From Artemisia argyi (Eukaryota > Streptophyta > Magnoliopsida > Asterales > Asteraceae), in the NCBI GenBank assembly GCA_030686995.1, contig JARVZY010002417.1:24001-88000 (forward strand): a stretch of DNA of 64,000 bases, given 5' to 3'. Of the stretch, positions 24,107-33,786 are shown piece after piece. The translations under genes and the position numbers were made by a program. Under the pieces are notes generated by a model. It was given only the letters and a program-made list of their open reading frames with translations. It ran no database searches and was not told the origin of the DNA. Within the stretch, counting starts at the first letter, position 1, and each line of letters opens with the position of its first letter.

Positions 24107-25815
24107 TGATAACGCTCAAAATTAACATATTTTTAGTCACGTTATTGTTTGATTTATGAGTGGAAATTGGTCATATTCGTATATAATTGTTACTTAATCG
24201 TGGAAAAGTGTTTATACATGCAAATATAGCCAAAAGCAGGTAAAAATGATTAAAAGATGAAGAAATGAAGTGGACATGCATTTTTGGAGAGTTTCAAGAG
24301 GATCAAGGAAGAAAGAAACGTTGCATGGACAAAAGGATTTGATAAAGACAAGTTTACTACACGAAATTATCAAGGAAATATCAAGTTCTAATGGACAAAG
24401 TCATGCCACGAAGAAAAATATTGCATGCAACGTAAAACGACGAAGAAAATACATAGAAACATGTTCAGGCTAAATCCAACCGATTGGTTGCAACCCGCAA
24501 CCAGATCGGCTGGAAACGTGCCAAGATTGACCATCCGATCGGATGGCGAGAAACCGATCGGATGGGGATAACTGAAGTTACAAGTTTTACATTTATTGGT
24601 GAATTTACTCCCCATAATCATGTGAGGCTGATCATTTCTGCTTATTTACTGAGGATGGACGTTTTTACTTTAAGGATAAGTGTCATTAACCTATATAATG
24701 AGCACTTAGGGCCTAGAGTTACTTGTACCTCCATTATCTAACTTAGTATTACACCAAATCTTGTTAGTTTATCTTATATTGCCTGAAAGTTTACTAAGTG
24801 TTGTAACAACGTCCAGAACGTGTTGAGTTAGAGTCTCAAGCATTGGTTCGAGTGTGGAGTTGTTTACTTACGTTAGTGAGCAATTGGAGGAGTGTGGTTG
24901 CTATAGTTCCACAAGTTTACTCATTGTAATTCTCAAGACTAGGTACACCTTGATACTTATAATGAACAATTGTTACTTTAAGTTTTATGAAAGTTTTCTT
25001 ATTTACTTGTGTTTTAATATGATTGCTATGGAGTAATTTGTGATATACTTGTGTATATGATGTGACTGGTTAATGGAGTATTATTTTATGAAAAAGGTGA
25101 TGCATGAAAACATATCTATTTTATGAGTTTGTTGATATAACATCTTTTCTTGCTTAATTTATCGGTAAAAACAATTTCTTGAAAAATAGGTCCGAAAGGA
25201 TTTTCAACTTGTTTTTATTCCAAAATATTAATGCACCAAATTAGTATGGAATAGGATGCTTGACAACCATCTTATTTACTTATTAAAATAGATTTGAGAC
25301 GATTTGATCACGAAAAAGGACCGAAAGGATTCGTAGGAATTCATAAGAAAAGAATTGATTTTCTAAACAACCATGTGTTTATAGGATTGTCATACTAATT
25401 TGATATGTCCGAAAGGAGTCATCTAGGTGATAGAATTCTTAGTAGTAGTGAAAACATGACATACATCATAGATTGTATAACTACTCATTTTTAGTTGCGC
25501 ATCATAACAAGTTTACACCAAACTTCGTACTCAAATTGTTACGATACTCCCAATTACCAATCAAGGAATTATACACAAGTATATGTTTAGTTTTTATTGA
25601 GTTTCTTTTAAATTAAGATTTTACATAAATTTGGATTGACAACCCTTATTTAACAAACGTTTTTCTTATTACTAAAACCACCAAATCCCTTGGGACGATC
25701 TCGACTTACCCACCTTTATTACACCGGACGAGTATACTTGCTCGTATGTGCTAGATAATAATCGGATAATTCGTGCTTATAAATTTTTAAACTTGTACTA
25801 ATAAAACGCACATCA
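24107..25815 (+). repeat. 3' LTR of element A
   Basis: 1709 bp from TGATAACGCTC to CGCACATCA, followed by GTAAC. The palindromic-word cluster lies at 24476-24567. Several of the differences from the 5' LTR fall in that short cluster, mostly C-to-T or G-to-A. Confidence 0.95.
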
Positions 25816-25820
25816 GTAAC

Positions 25821-27168
25821 TTATTTGATCGACGGATTAAATAGGATCTATTTGGTTATATAAAATGAGTATATTAATAGGCATTGTATCCTACGACGCC
25901 CATAGGTTGTGGTATGTGTACAAGAGTAATGAATTACTAAATATCTCGCGAGGTTTGCCAAATTGACGAATTTGGTAAACTTACGATATATCTAGAGAAT
26001 TTATTAATCTTCGATACTTACCATATAGTACTCTACGTGCTATGTGACTTAGGTTTTGGGTATAATCTTGGAGTGATATATTAAGTAAATAAATATGGGG
26101 GATTACCAAATCGACGGATTTGATAAACTTCGATGATTTATTTAAATAATATATTGGGCTAATATTAGACCTATAGATTGTTTATTATTCTTTTTCGTCG
26201 TGGCTTCTTGTTTTGAGTTGTGTCGACTCTCCACCCGCATGGATACCAAACTCCAAACTAATATGAAAAAAATACGAGAAATGGATTTTTGGAAAGTAAA
26301 AAGGAATACGTTCGGGATTGGGAATATTTGATTTTGAAGAAATAATCCTGAAACGAGTTTATATTGTTAGGAAGTGCCGAGTCCGTAGTTGCTGTCTTTT
26401 GAGTGCTATACTTCTTGATTCTACCGTTTTCATCTTGCTGATATCTGGACTTGAGGTGAGTCATAGCCCCACTTTTACTCTTGAACTTTTTTTTCAATAT
26501 TTGGGGTGAGAAACGTGCAAATTGTTTTTTGTGGACTATTATCGCTTTGTTATTTAAAACTTGCTATGCTTATAGGACTAGGTAGGTTATAGAGCGAGGC
26601 CTAGTCCCGAACTAGGTAAGCTATTGATTGGTTGTTGAGCGAGGCCTAGTCCCGAACTAGGTAAGCTATTGAATTGGTTATGGAGCGAGGCTTAGTCAAG
26701 AGCTAGGTAAGCTATTGATTTGATTGATTTGGGCTATAACGTGCACCTATAGGGTTGGTTAGTTTTGGTTGGATGATTAAGGCCTAGTCTAGCTAGCAAG
26801 TGTTTTGCGTATATGTCCACTTGATTTAGTTATGAATTTAAACCTATGATCTCACCAGCGAAAGCTGACTTTTAGCGCGTTTTCTCAGGTAATTAAGTGA
26901 TGATTTGGATGCTTGGATTGGAGGCTTGACTTTGGTACCTGGTTTACAGATCTATTTTCTGATATGTATTTGTGGACCTACGTTTATTTCTTTTGGGCCT
27001 TACTTTGTATAAATTTGGGATAAATGTAAACTTTAAAACTCTGTTTGGGTTGTGTTTTCTTATGTTTACTTTATCTCGTTCTTTCATGTCTTGGAATGGA
27101 TACCAATCCTCTTAGCACCCCAAAAGCTTGTTGAGTCTTCCGCTGTACCAAATTTTGGGGGTGTTACA
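25821..27168 (+). repeat. 3' LTR of element C, right part
   Basis: Continues directly from 5293 after the second GTAAC copy. It ends AATTTTGGGGGTGTTACA, a usual Tekay LTR end, preceded by CTTCCGCTGTACC. Combined LTR length without A is about 3.5 kb. Confidence 0.88.
26592..26728. repeat. Minisatellite, three 45-46 bp units, in the C LTR
   Basis: Three units begin GAGCGAGGC(C/T)TAGTC and contain AGCTATTGA. The first two units are nearly identical; the third is more diverged. Confidence 0.9.
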
Positions 27169-27883
27169 TTTTATGTGTTTAATCCAAGTTTGATGAATTA
27201 ACTGGATTAATTCATAATTTGAAATATAATGTACTATATATGATTGGAAAGCTATGCATGTCTAGTTTTTAAGGAAAAAATGGTGAAACTTTTAAAGTAT
27301 TGTAGAAAAAGTTATGTTCATTTTATTACATATTTAGATATTCGAATATTCAAATTAGTGTTTAATCATATGTAATTTCTCATGCAAGTTTCAACAACGG
27401 AAAAAAAATTAAAAAATGATAAAACATGAAAAAAACAAAAAAAATGTTTGTTGAAAGTATATCAAAGTGTCCGTCTATTTTTTTTTCACTTAATAATTAA
27501 CGATTTAAGATATATTAATTTTTTTCTCATTTGATCCTAACTCTTGTTATCTGGAAGGGATTCGGTGAGAATAAATAATAAAATGAGAAGAATGAGAAGG
27601 ATTTATAGTCACACATTTCAAATAAAGGGAAGAATTTTAAAGGGAGATGCATATACTTTTGTAAGTGTATATAAAATGTGTGGTTGTTGTTTCTTTTTAC
27701 TCTTCTTATTTTAATTTATTTATTTTTCTCATTTGATCCTAACTCTTGTTATTTAATCTAAAAAATGAGTGACTAGAATAGATCTATTGGTATGTAAGTA
27801 AATGTTTGGTATGTAAATAAACTTAAATCATAGTCATGACACTATGAATAAATTATTGGAAAACAAATGCTCTTTCAAGTCAT

Positions 27884-27931
<48 letters not shown>

Positions 27932-28080
27932 CTTTACATTTGTGATTAAAAACTTTTTGCCATATGATTTAATGATTATATATATATTTGGTGAACGAAC
28001 TTATAAACTCAACTTTCGAAATACCCACGCTATCGTTAGGATATAAGCATGAATATAAGCTCCTGTCAAAAGTACTCATA
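27169..28080. other. Intergenic, no gene seen; 43-base poly(T)
   Basis: AT-rich DNA directly after element C. The first five bases (TTTTA) may be its target duplication. A pure T run covers 27885-27927. No frame of interest. Confidence 0.7.
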
Positions 28081-28205
28081 GTACTCACTTCTCTCATACA
28101 CTACCTCGTTATAGTATTAAGGGTGTCTAGAAATTTATAAAATATATTTTATGAATTTTCGGACACCCTTAGTGCTATAACGAGGTAGTGTATGAGAAAA
28201 GGGGT
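28081..28205. repeat. Long near-perfect inverted repeat (hairpin, foldback MITE-like)
   Basis: Arms of about 53 bases, 28081-28133 and 28153-28205, pair with few mismatches around a short AT-rich loop. Both arms carry CATACACTACCTCGTTATAG and AAGGGTGTC. Outer ends are GTAC. No target duplication is clear. Confidence 0.85.
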
Positions 28206-28207
28206 AC

Positions 28208-28515
28208 TTGAAGGGTGCATTTGGTTTATAAGTGGGTTTGGTTTTGGATTTAGATTTAGTGTAGGTTTAGTAGAGATAAATTGATTTGCTTTATTAATTT
28301 AATAATAATATAATGTGTTGGTATTTTAAAAAAAAGTTTATATATGTGAGAGAGAAAGACATATACTAATGTGTGTAATGTGTGTGTCAGTCAAAACCTG
28401 GCAAACTCATATATTATCACTTTTTGTGAGCCAACATAACTATTTCGTAGCTAAACCACAAACCGAACATTGATTATTACCCCAAATCCAGTCCAAATAG
28501 TCTGACACCCCAACC
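28208..28515. repeat. Possible small DNA transposon (MITE) with GGTG(C/T)RTTTGGTT-like ends
   Basis: AGGGTGCATTTGGTTT on the left is imperfectly inverted as AACCAAACACCACC on the right. No matching target duplication was found, so this is tentative. Confidence 0.3.
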
Positions 28516-29113
28516 AAACACCACCTAAATTGTTAAGATCTTATTAACATTTAAGCTTTTGAATCTATTCATAATGCCAAATGTTTTCATAACACATAAA
28601 GACATAGGTGTGTTCACCGATTCGATTATCAGGTTATTCAGTTTGGTTAATAAAATCGAATTTGAATTCGGTTGGGTTGATCAGAATAACCAGAATTACA
28701 TAGAAAAAATTTATCTTTTGTTTAAATATGCAGTTTTTGGGAAAAAAATATTTCCAAGCCTAAAAAATATATATATTTATATGAATTCAGTTTTTGGTTT
28801 GATTTGGTTTACATTTTATTAAAAACATATAAAAACGAAAATTGAATATTTAATCAGTTCAATTTTATTCGGTTCATTTACCCGCTTCAGTTCGATTTCG
28901 GTTTTCACTTTTTTAATGTGAAATTCTTCTTCGCCACTAGTGGCAACAAAGTTTATTACACGATTTGTGAACACCCCTTTAAAGACTAAACATAAACATG
29001 TAAAATAAGTGCGAAATTCTGAATGATGAGTTTTAGGCCGGGCCCAACAGTCAAGTCAAACCACGATCTGTCCAATTTTAAACTTGTATATATGGTTAAA
29101 CTTATGGTTAAAA
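28516..29113. other. Intergenic, no gene seen
   Basis: AT-rich with a few short frames, none resembling a protein family. Confidence 0.6.
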
Positions 29114-29115
29114 TA

Positions 29116-29350
29116 CTGCATCCGTCCCAAAATATAAGTCTAGTTTAAATTTTTGAATTGAACTTTGACTTTAAATATTTTTGTTTGTATTATATAATAC
29201 TTGTTATAAAATATATAAATGGATAGTGTTTTATATGTATTTTCATTTGTTATAATTTTCATCAAGTGATATATAATACAAACAAAAATATTTACAGTCA
29301 AAGTTCGATTCAAAAAGTCAAACTGGACTTATATTTTGAGACGGATGTAG
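29116..29350. mobile_element. Stowaway-type MITE (Tc1/mariner derived)
   Basis: Terminal inverted repeats CTGCATCCGTCCCAAAATAT and, reading inwards from the right, CTACATCCGTCTCAAAATAT match the Stowaway consensus type. TA dinucleotides flank both ends (29114-29115 and 29351-29352). The interior is AT-rich with further inverted pairing (TACAAACAAAAATATTTA). It is about 450 bases upstream of the CNL start codon, so it may sit in its promoter. Confidence 0.85.
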
Positions 29351-29490
29351 TATATAAATATTGTAAATATATAAATATTTATATAAAATTTATGTAACCT
29401 TATGCCACGCCGCACCTTATAAACGCAAAATCTTCACTTTCACCACTAAGACGTAACACTTTGTCATGCCGGTACGTCACGCCTCGCGCT

Positions 29491-29500
29491 ATTTATAAGC
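29491..29500 (+). promoter_or_regulatory. Possible TATA element of the CNL gene
   Basis: TATTTATAAG about 300 bases before the start codon. A second candidate, TATATAAAT, lies at 29351-29359 next to the MITE. Tentative; no transcript data. Confidence 0.3.
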
Positions 29501-29752
29501 GAGATCATGAACTAACTATAATAAAATTGCCCAATGACCCAATTATTATAATGTTCGAACAGGATATAACACTTATTTCTGAAAAAAGAACACGGTTTAG
29601 TAATTTAAACGACTTTATCAACGACTATAACTAGAGTCAACTATCAAATGAATTTGCCAAGAAATTGCTACCAATTTTCCTACAAGCCAAAAAAAAATTC
29701 CATCGCCAAATTATAACATTTTGTGACCAATATCAAATCATTTGAATCAGGG

Positions 29753-29783
<31 letters not shown>
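29753..29783 (+). repeat. 31-base poly(A) run just before the CNL start codon
   Basis: An uninterrupted A run ending 15 bases before ATG 29799. It would be in the 5' UTR or core promoter. Confidence 0.95.
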
Positions 29784-29785
<2 letters not shown>

Positions 29786-29798
29786 TTGATACATAAAA

Positions 29799-32426
29799 AT
29801 GGCTGATGCAGCAGTAGAATTCCTGCTAGGTAATCTAAAACAACTATTAGTCTACAACGCCCATTTGATCTCAACTGTCAAAGACCAAGTTGACTCGTTA
29901 TGCAACGATCTTAGACTGCTAGCAGCTTTCGTGAAAGAAACAACCGAGAGCAGGAGCAAACATGCTGTAGTTAAGGAACTCGTTCGACGAATAAGAATAG
30001 AAGTATATAAAGCCGAAGACATTGTTGACATGTATGTGTTCTATGCATCTGTCCATAAGTCAAGAACCAATATCGAAAAAGCCCTTCATATTGCAGACTA
30101 TCCCATGAAGCTTAGAAGCGTGGGTAAGGAGATTGAGGATATAAGGGGACGTGTTAAGGAGATATATGATAATAAGTTGTTTGCAAACGAGGTTTTTAAT
30201 AAGAGTGCGTCGTTTATAAGGTGTCCTCCGTCTGTTGAGGAGGATAATGTTGTGGGGTTTGATGAAGAAGCTGAAAAAGTTGCTGGGTGGCTTAAGGATG
30301 AGACGGATGAGCTTGAGGTGATGTCAATTGTTGGTATGGGCGGTTTAGGGAAAACGACTCTTGTTAAGAAAGTTTTTAATGATCCGTCGATTCAGTATGA
30401 GTTTTATATTCGTTCTTGGGTTTATATTTCGCAAGTTTATAGTAGAAGGGAAGTGTTTCTCAAGATTTTGTATGATGTTACTCGTGAAAACAAGGATACG
30501 TCGCAGTGGAGTGTTGATACTGTTGCAGATGAACTGCATAGGCAGTTGAAAGATGGTAAGTATCTTATTGTGTTAGATGATGTTTGGACTAAAAAAACAT
30601 GGGATGATTTGAAGATGGTGTTTCCTAACACGAAAAATGGGAGTAGGATCTTGTTAACTAGTCGAAACAAAGATGTGGCAATACATGCTAACACGAGTCT
30701 ACCTCCTTATCAGCTTCGGTTTCTCACAGATGATGAAAGTTGGGAGCTATTAGAGAAGAAAGTTTTCCCTAAAGGAACCCATCGCACGAAAGAATTGGAG
30801 GATTTAGGTAAGCGAATTGCAAGAAAATGCTACGGGTTACCTCTTGCCATTGTTGTGATTGCTGGAATTTTAAAAAAGAAAGATAAAACGCGCAGTTGGT
30901 GGGAACGAGTAGAGGAGAAGGTCAATACTTATGTAGCTATGGAGCCAGAGCAATGTATGGATGTATTAGCACTAAGTTATAACCATTTACCGTACGATTT
31001 GAAAGCTTGTTTCCTCTATTTTGGTGTCTTTCCAGAAGATTTTGAAATACCCGTGTGGAAATTGATTCATATATGGGTCGCTGAAGGGTTTATTCAGCGA
31101 ATTGGAGATGCTAGTGCAGAAGAAATGGCGGAAGAGAACTTGCAGGATCTTGTGGACCGGAACCTGGTTTTGGTTGAGAAAAGAAGGGCTAATGGTGGGA
31201 TTAAAACATGTCGAGTTCATGATATGTTGCATGATTTGTGTGTAAAACAAGCTGAAGAAGAAAATTTCTTCAAGGAAATCAAAGGTAACGAGCCATCTTC
31301 TTATATATCAGTCGATCCTAATGTCTTTCGGCGTGTTTCTGTCCATTCTCGGGTTTCAGATTATGTATCTTCAAAACCTAATTCTTCACACATTCGGTCA
31401 TTCTTGTCCTATGGGAAAGAAGAAACCGTCTTACGTCCAGATCTCATAACATATTTTCCGGGGGCATTTAGTTTGCTTAGAGTTTTGGATGTCCGGCCAA
31501 TTAGTTTCCCTCGTTTCCCTAGCATCCAACTCGTTCATTTAAGGTACATTGCATTATTAGGGACTTTTAAGGTTCTTCCAGCAGCCATCTCAAATCTTTG
31601 GAACCTACAAACACTTATTGTAGAGACAAATTCTCGTAACATTGATGTTCAAGCGGATCTCTGGAAGCTGTTACAGTTGAGGCATGTTTACACAAGTGCA
31701 GCTAGTGATTTGCCGACCCCATCTTCAAAGTCACGGAAGAGTGCTAAAGATCCCTTGGTGAATGAAAATCTTAAAACCATGTCTAAAGTGTCACCAAATA
31801 GTTGTACTGACGTGATCTTGACTCGGACGCCTAATCTACAAAAACTAGGCGTTCGTGGGAAGTTGATGACACTTTTGGAAGAGAAAAAGGGTAGTTGTAA
31901 GTTTGATAACATTGCAAAATTAAGTCACCTCGAAAAACTGAAATTGCTGAACGACACATACCCAATTCCACCGTTGGAGGGTAAGTTACATGGTCTACCC
32001 GAATGGTATAAGTTCCCACCAAAACTAAAGAAACTTACTATATCTGACACAATGCTTGGTTGGGAAGACATGTCAGTTCTTGGGAAGTTGCCAGGTCTTG
32101 AGGTTCTCAAGTTGGGAGACAATGCGTTTGTGGGTGAAATATGGAAGACACCCGATGGAAGTTTTGTTCGGCTAAGAGTTCTTCAAATTGGGAAGACAGA
32201 TTTGGTGCATTGGGAGGCTGCAGGTCATCAATTTCCTCAACTCCAACAGATTAGTTTGAAGCATTGTGAACAGCTTGTTGAGTTGCCTTCTGGTTTAGGG
32301 GATATAGAAACTCTTGAGGTTATGGAGTTGTCTTGGACTTCGCATAAAGCTATTGCTTCTGCCCGTTTGATTCAAAAGAATTTTAAGCTTCTTGTCTTCC
32401 CCCCGGATCAAGACACTCAAACTTGA
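29799..32426 (+). CDS. CC-NBS-LRR (CNL) disease resistance protein, RPP13/RPP8-like
   Basis: An uninterrupted 875-residue single-exon frame. Residues 1-130 form an Rx-type coiled coil with an EDVID-like motif (AEDIVDMY, about 72-79). The NB-ARC domain has the P-loop GMGGLGKTT (179-187), kinase-2 LIVLDDVW (256-263), RNBS-B GSRILLTSR (281-289), GLPL in CYGLPLAIV (about 344-352), RNBS-D CFLYFGVFPEDF (404-415) and the MHD-type motif VHDMLHDL (473-480). From about 520 to the end are irregular leucine-rich repeats. Such proteins are cytosolic nucleotide switches that detect pathogen effectors and trigger cell death. All nucleotide-binding motifs look functional. The ATG is the first Met and starts the usual MADAAVEFLL opening. 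Length is normal for the class. A related pseudogene lies convergently downstream. Confidence 0.95.
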   Translation: MADAAVEFLLGNLKQLLVYNAHLISTVKDQVDSLCNDLRLLAAFVKETTESRSKHAVVKELVRRIRIEVYKAEDIVDMYVFYASVHKSRTNIEKALHIADYPMKLRSVGKEIEDIRGRVKEIYDNKLFANEVFNKSASFIRCPPSVEEDNVVGFDEEAEKVAGWLKDETDELEVMSIVGMGGLGKTTLVKKVFNDPSIQYEFYIRSWVYISQVYSRREVFLKILYDVTRENKDTSQWSVDTVADELHRQLKDGKYLIVLDDVWTKKTWDDLKMVFPNTKNGSRILLTSRNKDVAIHANTSLPPYQLRFLTDDESWELLEKKVFPKGTHRTKELEDLGKRIARKCYGLPLAIVVIAGILKKKDKTRSWWERVEEKVNTYVAMEPEQCMDVLALSYNHLPYDLKACFLYFGVFPEDFEIPVWKLIHIWVAEGFIQRIGDASAEEMAEENLQDLVDRNLVLVEKRRANGGIKTCRVHDMLHDLCVKQAEEENFFKEIKGNEPSSYISVDPNVFRRVSVHSRVSDYVSSKPNSSHIRSFLSYGKEETVLRPDLITYFPGAFSLLRVLDVRPISFPRFPSIQLVHLRYIALLGTFKVLPAAISNLWNLQTLIVETNSRNIDVQADLWKLLQLRHVYTSAASDLPTPSSKSRKSAKDPLVNENLKTMSKVSPNSCTDVILTRTPNLQKLGVRGKLMTLLEEKKGSCKFDNIAKLSHLEKLKLLNDTYPIPPLEGKLHGLPEWYKFPPKLKKLTISDTMLGWEDMSVLGKLPGLEVLKLGDNAFVGEIWKTPDGSFVRLRVLQIGKTDLVHWEAAGHQFPQLQQISLKHCEQLVELPSGLGDIETLEVMELSWTSHKAIASARLIQKNFKLLVFPPDQDTQT

Positions 32427-33786
32427 GCTCTAATGGATGTTACTAAGTGATGTTAAGAGGTTTTGTTTGTGTAATAATCATATCTTAGTCTGGAATTTCA
32501 TATTTGTTGCTTCAGTGTTTGTACATCAGCTAATGTTTTGGTAATGCCTTATATAGACTTTTTTGTCTTGGGTGTCACGATTTTACCCTGTTGTTACTCT
32601 ATTGTTATAAATATATATTTTTAGCCTAAATCCCATAAACGCGTTTTCCAACTTCGTTACCTTAACCACAAACATATATGCATACGGTATACGACAGCAA
32701 TACACAAGTCCATCTGCTATTAACTTGTTGACGGATGAATGAAACCAGAAAACCACCATACAAAAAAAACTTCCGAACAGGATACTTAATGAGAAACTAC
32801 ATGTTCATTAAGCATTCAAAAGCAAAAATGTTAGCATAACAAAACTCAAAATGTACTTTTAATCAAGCAACCAACACTACCTTACTTGATCAGCATTAAT
32901 AGATATAGGCAAGCAAAGAACAAACAGTTCAGAAAAAGCAAGATATGATCAACACATAAGAGATACGAGACTAGACCAGACAAACATTGTTGCCACTGCA
33001 TACTATACTTAATAAAAAAAGCTCTATACACCCTGAGTTTTTGCGTGAGTTACCAAAGAGTCATTTTACAATCCAATCTGTTCATCCATTTAGACTATGA
33101 TAAATCGTTCCATCAGTTCGAGTGACTGACCTTGTTCTTTCTATCTAATGCCGTGTATGAGTCAGTCCTTCAATTAACTGTACTAACATAATGATACGGT
33201 TTTCAAAGTATGAACCAAAATGCATAAGCTCAATATTGGGAAAGTAGTATTCTGATCAGTTCAGAAACACGCAACAAAGTAAATAAGTCATGCAGGCCAA
33301 AGATCGCATGTTTATTCTACAGTCACAGTAAGACAAATTTATACATTTGACATTATATCACATATAATAAACTTGGAAAAAGTATTCATCATAGTTTTCT
33401 TAAAGAAAGATACAAATAAGGGCTTATTTGATCGCCTAAGAAATTCATGTTTTTGTATTGATATGATTTTATTAGCTTATATTTACTATAAGAACCTGCA
33501 AACCATCTTTCACGAGCTATTTAAAGTTCAGCAATATCCATTTATTTGATTTCCAAACTTGATCCAATGCTCATCCTGCAAAATAATAAAATCATTACAG
33601 ACTCATGTTAGAAAATCTAAGAAAACCAACATCAAAGATAAATTGAATGAGTTTAAATTTTCAGCACATGACTAACTTAAACAGCCTGCGCTGTTTAAGC
33701 ATATTTTATATCTCGCCATAAGCATCTTTTATTTCGTCCTAAAGATTAAACAGTTTGCAAAGTATCTACTGAAAATTTAATAGCAC
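32427..33786. other. Intergenic between convergent CNL gene and CNL pseudogene
   Basis: Includes the 3' UTR region of the CNL gene. AT-rich, no frame of interest on either strand. Confidence 0.7.

Larger units (their letters stand above)
5294..25815 (+). mobile_element. Element A: large non-autonomous Athila/Tat-like LTR retrotransposon
   Basis: Two LTRs (5294-6990 and 24107-25815) are flanked by a perfect 5-bp duplication, GTAAC (5289-5293 and 25816-25820). Downstream of the 5' LTR is a primer site matching the 3' end of tRNA-Asp, typical of Athila/Tat lineages; upstream of the 3' LTR is a purine tract. The coding content is a gag/protease-like frame with two retropepsin-like domains and an Athila ORF1-like frame. 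No reverse transcriptase or integrase is present, so it would have depended on a partner. Element B (13224-23147) is inserted in its 3' noncoding part; without B the element is about 10.6 kb. The two LTRs differ by about 33 substitutions by eye (about 2%). Confidence 0.93.
1..27168 (+). mobile_element. Element C: Ty3/gypsy chromovirus (Tekay type), 5' truncated by window edge, with nested insertions
   Basis: The pol order protease linker, RT, RNase H, integrase, chromodomain, then a purine tract and an LTR beginning TGTGACAACTGG is that of a Tekay-type chromovirus. The 5' LTR, gag and most of the protease lie outside the window. The 3' LTR begins at 3110, is split at 5293 by element A, resumes at 25821 and ends TGTTACA at 27168. 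Removing A and one copy of its GTAAC duplication rejoins the LTR. Pol carries at least two in-frame stops and one frameshift, so the copy is dead. The target duplication of C cannot be confirmed because its left end is absent; TTTTA (27169-27173) is the candidate. Confidence 0.9.

Noticed and set aside
28558..28822. 87-codon frame
   Set aside because: No family resemblance, AT-driven composition, no promoter or start context.
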